A model generated the notes under the pieces. It was given only the letters and a program-made list of their open reading frames with translations, had not been told where the DNA came from and did not search any database. Below, in pieces: positions 1 through 5,798 of a stretch of 5,798 bases of DNA (position 1 is the stretch's first letter; each line of letters starts with the position of its first letter). Made by a program: the position numbers and the translations under genes. The stretch is from Oscillospiraceae bacterium (GTDB taxonomy: Bacteria > Bacillota > Clostridia > Oscillospirales > Oscillospiraceae), in contig JAJPXI010000002.1 of NCBI GenBank assembly GCA_021205585.1, positions 1 to 5,798 on the forward strand, written 5' to 3'.

Positions 1-3292
<3,292 letters not shown>

Positions 3293-3309
3293 CCGCCCCC
3301 GCAAACACA

Positions 3310-3321
3310 CTGTAAAAATCA
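3310..3321 (+). repeat. 12-bp direct repeat, copy 1
   Basis: CTGTAAAAATCA occurs here and again, identically, at 3621-3632. This copy lies between the oxidoreductase stop and the hairpin. Read on the minus strand it supplies the T-rich tract that follows the terminator hairpin. The repeat ends exactly at the 12 bases; flanking bases differ. Confidence 0.6.
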
Positions 3322-3364
3322 AGACCGCCGCCCTATTTCCGCATAGGAAACAGGGCGGCGGTTT
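3322..3364. terminator. Bidirectional intrinsic terminator between convergent genes
   Basis: ACCGCCGCCCT (3324-3334) pairs perfectly with AGGGCGGCGGT (3352-3362). After one A/C mismatch the stem continues as TTTCC (3336-3340) with GGAAA (3346-3350), closing on a 5-base loop GCATA. The base is extended by a G-T wobble and an A-T pair. It sits 29 bases after the oxidoreductase stop and 18 bases after the stop of the minus-strand small gene. On the minus strand the stem is followed by TTGATTTTTA, a reasonable U-tract. On the plus strand only TTT follows, so plus-strand termination may be less efficient. Position and structure make a shared terminator the natural reading. Confidence 0.8.
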
Positions 3365-3382
3365 GGCTGCGGCTTGCGCCGG

Positions 3383-3550
3383 TTACATGATATGCTCCTC
3401 GGCGCAGTTGTCCACCACCCGCACCCCCATCTCCTTCCGGGAGGCCACCCGGAATTTTGCCACGGCGGCGCTGTCGAACTTGGGGCACAGACGCAGCTCC
3501 GGGTTGGCCGCCAGCTCCTCCCGGTCGTGGATTTTGAACGGTTTTTTCAT
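3383..3550 (-). CDS. Small protein of unknown function, 55 residues
   Basis: The minus strand reads from ATG (3550-3548) to TAA (3385-3383) and encodes a 55-residue protein beginning MKKPFKIHDREELAANPELR and ending NCAEEHIM. A GGGGG purine run (3563-3559) lies 8 bases upstream of the ATG as a plausible, imperfect ribosome binding site. Codon use matches the neighbours: CTG, GCC, GAG, CGG and GTG dominate, supporting a real gene over a chance frame. The protein has about equal numbers of acidic and basic residues, no hydrophobic segment and no signal peptide. It has only two cysteines (C22 in LCPKF and C49 in DNCAEEH), too few for a zinc ribbon by itself. It converges on the oxidoreductase gene, with the shared hairpin just beyond its stop, and diverges from ftsH. 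I do not recognise the family and assign no function. No clear promoter is visible upstream. The overlapping longer frames in this stretch have poor composition and are less likely. Confidence 0.72.
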   Translation of the reverse strand: MKKPFKIHDREELAANPELRLCPKFDSAAVAKFRVASRKEMGVRVVDNCAEEHIM

Positions 3551-3566
3551 TCACCACACCCCCAAA

Positions 3567-3584
3567 GGCCGCCGGAGGGCGGCC
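3567..3584. repeat. GC-rich inverted repeat upstream of the small gene
   Basis: GGCCGCC (3567-3573) and GGCGGCC (3578-3584) form a perfect 7-bp stem around a 4-base loop GGAG. On the minus strand it lies 16 bases before the small gene's ATG and is followed by TTTGGGGG. It could be a leader hairpin affecting expression of that gene, or a weak terminator with too short a T run. Role unknown. Confidence 0.45.
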
Positions 3585-3620
3585 CCTGTCCAGTATGGCG
3601 GCCCGTTCGCCTTCCTATTC

Positions 3621-3632
3621 CTGTAAAAATCA
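3621..3632 (+). repeat. 12-bp direct repeat, copy 2
   Basis: Second identical copy of CTGTAAAAATCA, 311 bases after the first. The pair brackets the small minus-strand gene together with its terminator and leader hairpin. It may be coincidence or a scar of insertion of that segment. Confidence 0.6.
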
Positions 3633-3685
3633 GCCGCACACTCCAGATAAATGACGATTTCACAGAAAGTTTACCGTCCTTCTCC

Positions 3686-3714
3686 TTGCTTTTCTCCGCC
3701 TGCCGTGTTATAGT
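3686..3714 (+). promoter_or_regulatory. Predicted sigma-A promoter of ftsH, extended -10
   Basis: The -35-like TTGCTT (3686-3691) is separated by 17 bases from the -10 TATAGT (3709-3714). A TG at 3706-3707, one base before the -10, makes it an extended -10 element. The -35 matches the consensus only in TTG, and the -10 matches five of six. The surrounding 3630-3740 stretch is markedly more AT-rich than the genes. Initiation near 3721 would give a leader of about 75 bases before the TTG start of ftsH. No operator such as a CIRCE repeat (HrcA heat-shock site) is visible around it. Confidence 0.6.
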
Positions 3715-3780
3715 AATGTCGGCTGAAAATCAAACTATACTTGCCTGGACGCGCTGTTTGCGTTACAAGACCGCACACAT

Positions 3781-3787
3781 AAGGAGG
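3781..3787 (+). promoter_or_regulatory. Ribosome binding site deciding the TTG start of ftsH
   Basis: AAGGAGG is a full match to the anti-Shine-Dalgarno sequence and ends 8 bases before TTG at 3796-3798. The reading frame is closed upstream by TGA at 3724-3726, with no ATG, GTG or TTG between that stop and 3796. The next in-frame candidate, TTG at 3814, is too far from this site. Confidence 0.85.
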
Positions 3788-3795
3788 GCGCCGCT

Positions 3796-5798
3796 TTGGA
3801 CCAGAATAAAGACTTGAAAAAGCCCGATAACAATGACAAAAGGAAAAAATTCACCGGCTTTCTGTCCATCCTGCTCTGGGCGCTGCTGGCGGCCATCCTG
3901 CTCAACTACTGTCGGGCCACAACCGCCTCGTCCGACCAGGTGTATGTCATCTACTCCGACTTCCGCGCCGCCGTGACCGAGGGCGCGGTGGAGCGGGTGG
4001 AGATGAGCTCCAGCGAATTTGTCTTCTATCTCCGGGACGGCTGGATCATGGACAGCGACGGGACGCTGACCTATGTGGAGCCGAACGGAGATGGAAATGA
4101 AACCTCAGACAGCGCGACGGTGACGTATACCACCACCCCCTGGTCCGACGATGAGCTGATCGCCCTGATGGAGGAAAACGATGTGACCTACGGGCCGGAT
4201 CAGGTACAGGAGACATCCTACATTGTCAGCCTGCTGCTGAACTATGTGGTGCCCATCGTGCTGATGGTGGGGGCCATGATGCTGCTCTACCGCTTTGCCT
4301 TCCGGCGCATGGGCGGCAGCGGCGGCTTCGGCGGCATCGGCGGCGTGGGCAAGGCCAACGCCAAGGTCTATGTGGAGAAAAAGACCGGCGTAACCTTCCG
4401 GGATGTGGCCGGTCAGGACGAGGCCAAGGAGAGTCTGGAGGAGATTATCGACTTTCTCCACAACCCCCAGAAGTACACCGAAATCGGCGCCAAGCTGCCC
4501 AAGGGGGCGCTGCTGGTGGGCTCTCCCGGCACCGGCAAAACCCTGCTGGCCAAGGCCGTGGCGGGGGAGGCCAACGTCCCCTTCTTCTCCATCAGCGGCT
4601 CCGACTTTGTGGAGATGTTCGTGGGCGTGGGCGCGTCCCGGGTGCGGGATCTGTTCAAGGAGGCCGCCAAAATGGCCCCCTGTATCATCTTCATCGACGA
4701 GATTGACACCATCGGCAAGTCCAGAGACAACCGCATGGGCGGCAACGACGAGCGGGAGCAGACCCTGAACCAGCTGCTGGCCGAGCTGGACGGCTTCGAC
4801 CCCACCAAGGGGGTCATCGTCCTGGCGGCCACCAACCGCCCGGAGGTGCTGGACAAGGCCCTGCTGCGCCCCGGCCGTTTCGACCGGCGCATCACCATCG
4901 ACCGGCCCAACCTGGCCGGGCGGCTGGCCACCCTCCAGGTACACACCCGGAACATCCGCCTGGCCGAGGACGTGGACTTAAAGCGCATCGCCCAGGCCAC
5001 GGCGGGCTGCGTGGGCGCGGACCTGGCCAACCTGGTCAACGAGGCCGCCCTGCGGGCCGTCCGCCAGGGGCGGAAGGCCGTGAACCAGAACGACCTGCTG
5101 GTCTCCTTCGAGGTGGTCATTGCCGGCACCGAGAAAAAGGGCACCGTACTCACCGAGCAGGAAAAACGCCTAATCGCCTACCACGAGGTGGGCCACGCCC
5201 TGGTGGCCGCCAAACAGAAAAATTCCCAGCCTGTCAGCAAAATCACCATCGTCCCCCATACCCAGGGGGCCCTGGGCTATACCATGCAGCTGCCCGAGGA
5301 GGAAAAATTCCTGATGTCCCGGGAGGATCTGCTGACCGAAATCAGATCCCTGCTGGCCGGGCGCAGCGCCGAGGAGCTGGTCTTCGACACCCAGACCTCC
5401 GGCGCGGCCAACGACATCGAGCGGGCCACGGATCTGGCCCGCAAGCTGGTCACCATGTACGGCATGAGCAAGCAGTTCGGCATGATGGGCCTGGCCACCA
5501 TTCAAAACCAGTACCTGGACGGCGGCATGGGCCTGACCTGCGCCCAGGACACCGCCGCCAGGGTGGACGCCGAGGTGCTGGAGATTATCGAGGCCTGCCA
5601 CGCCGAGGCCCGGAAGATTTTAGAGGACAACCGGGAGATATTGGGCAAAATCGCCAGCTATCTGCTGGAGAAGGAAACCATCACCGGCCAGGAGATGATG
5701 TGCATCCTGGAGGGGAAAGACCCCGCCCTGGCCGACAACTACGGGGCCGAAAAGGAGGAGCGGCGCAGGGCCGCCCTGCGCTCCGATGTGGAGCCCCC
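3796..5798 (+). CDS. ftsH: ATP-dependent zinc metalloprotease FtsH, 3'-partial
   Basis: Membrane-anchored AAA+ protease that, as a hexamer, unfolds and degrades membrane and soluble cytoplasmic proteins. At least 667 residues are in the window, and the frame is open to the edge. The protein has a charged N-terminal tail (1-18), TM1 about 19-38, an extracytoplasmic domain about 40-142, TM2 about 143-165 and a Gly-rich linker 173-186. The AAA domain carries Walker A GSPGTGKT (242-249, K248), pore loop FVG (275-277), Walker B IIFIDE (D301, E302) and arginine fingers in RPGRFDR (R361, R364). The peptidase domain has HEVGH (H463, E464, H467) with the third zinc ligand D540 in TSGAANDIE. All catalytic residues are present. 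Small departures from the usual bacterial consensus are GSPGTGKT for GPPGTGKT and HEVGH for HEAGH. The P-loop lies about 50 residues later than in Escherichia coli FtsH because of the longer N-terminal tail and an acidic, Thr-rich extracytoplasmic stretch. Only the variable C-terminal tail appears to be missing. It is transcribed from its own upstream promoter, divergent from the small gene. Confidence 0.96.
   Translation, partial: MDQNKDLKKPDNNDKRKKFTGFLSILLWALLAAILLNYCRATTASSDQVYVIYSDFRAAVTEGAVERVEMSSSEFVFYLRDGWIMDSDGTLTYVEPNGDGNETSDSATVTYTTTPWSDDELIALMEENDVTYGPDQVQETSYIVSLLLNYVVPIVLMVGAMMLLYRFAFRRMGGSGGFGGIGGVGKANAKVYVEKKTGVTFRDVAGQDEAKESLEEIIDFLHNPQKYTEIGAKLPKGALLVGSPGTGKTLLAKAVAGEANVPFFSISGSDFVEMFVGVGASRVRDLFKEAAKMAPCIIFIDEIDTIGKSRDNRMGGNDEREQTLNQLLAELDGFDPTKGVIVLAATNRPEVLDKALLRPGRFDRRITIDRPNLAGRLATLQVHTRNIRLAEDVDLKRIAQATAGCVGADLANLVNEAALRAVRQGRKAVNQNDLLVSFEVVIAGTEKKGTVLTEQEKRLIAYHEVGHALVAAKQKNSQPVSKITIVPHTQGALGYTMQLPEEEKFLMSREDLLTEIRSLLAGRSAEELVFDTQTSGAANDIERATDLARKLVTMYGMSKQFGMMGLATIQNQYLDGGMGLTCAQDTAARVDAEVLEIIEACHAEARKILEDNREILGKIASYLLEKETITGQEMMCILEGKDPALADNYGAEKEERRRAALRSDVEP

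Noticed and set aside
3333..3557. A 74-codon minus-strand frame overlapping the 55-residue gene.
   Set aside because: It is out of frame with the small gene, runs into the terminator hairpin and has a Gly/Arg/Ala-rich composition. The 55-codon frame has typical codon use and stops before the hairpin.
3736..3741. TATACT as an alternative -10 box for ftsH.
   Set aside because: No -35-like sequence lies 16-18 bases upstream, whereas the TTGCTT/TGTTATAGT pair slightly upstream has ideal spacing and an extended -10.
3745..3795. The ftsH leader as a riboswitch or other structured RNA.
   Set aside because: Only a 4-bp ACGC/GCGT pairing is visible in a leader of about 75 bases, too little to support a known riboswitch class or T-box.
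3374..3817. A 147-codon plus-strand frame across the intergenic region.
   Set aside because: It runs antisense to the better-supported small gene, crosses the ftsH promoter and start, is rich in His, Pro and Arg, and has no convincing ribosome binding site.
4105..5601. Several long minus-strand frames inside ftsH (4105-4944, 4413-5153, 5170-5601).
   Set aside because: These are antisense shadows of ftsH. The 4105-4944 and 5170-5601 frames are in codon register and end or break where the sense gene uses TCA, TTA or CTA.

Overview
The window reads as chromosomal DNA of an anaerobic, GC-rich Firmicute, most likely a gut clostridium of the Oscillospiraceae type (Flavonifractor/Oscillibacter-like). 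This is inferred from a pyruvate:ferredoxin oxidoreductase of the single-chain type, strong G/C preference at third codon positions (Leu almost always CTG), a perfect AAGGAGG ribosome binding site in front of a TTG start, and an FtsH of clostridial flavour. The taxonomic call comes from family knowledge and composition, not from a search.

Layout: (1) 1-3292, plus strand: most of a pyruvate:ferredoxin (flavodoxin) oxidoreductase gene. Its 5' end lies outside the window, and it carries an apparent one-base deletion in a G run at 59-62. (2) 3322-3364: a long GC-rich hairpin between two convergent genes, probably serving as terminator for both. (3) 3383-3550, minus strand: a 55-residue small protein gene with host-like codon use and no recognised function. 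(4) 3551-3795: a 245-base divergent intergenic region with a GC hairpin, one copy of a 12-bp direct repeat, and a good extended -10 promoter for the next gene. (5) 3796 to the window end, plus strand: the ATP-dependent membrane zinc protease FtsH, starting at TTG and running off the 3' edge with nearly all of its domains present.

The genes form three separate transcription units. The oxidoreductase (central carbon and electron metabolism) and FtsH (membrane protein quality control) are core functions with no evident link. I see no tRNA, rRNA, CRISPR array, transposase or phage gene. I do not see a convincing new multi-gene system. The points worth a second look are the frameshift in the oxidoreductase gene, which sits on a small perfect inverted repeat, and the short minus-strand gene that standard length cut-offs would miss.
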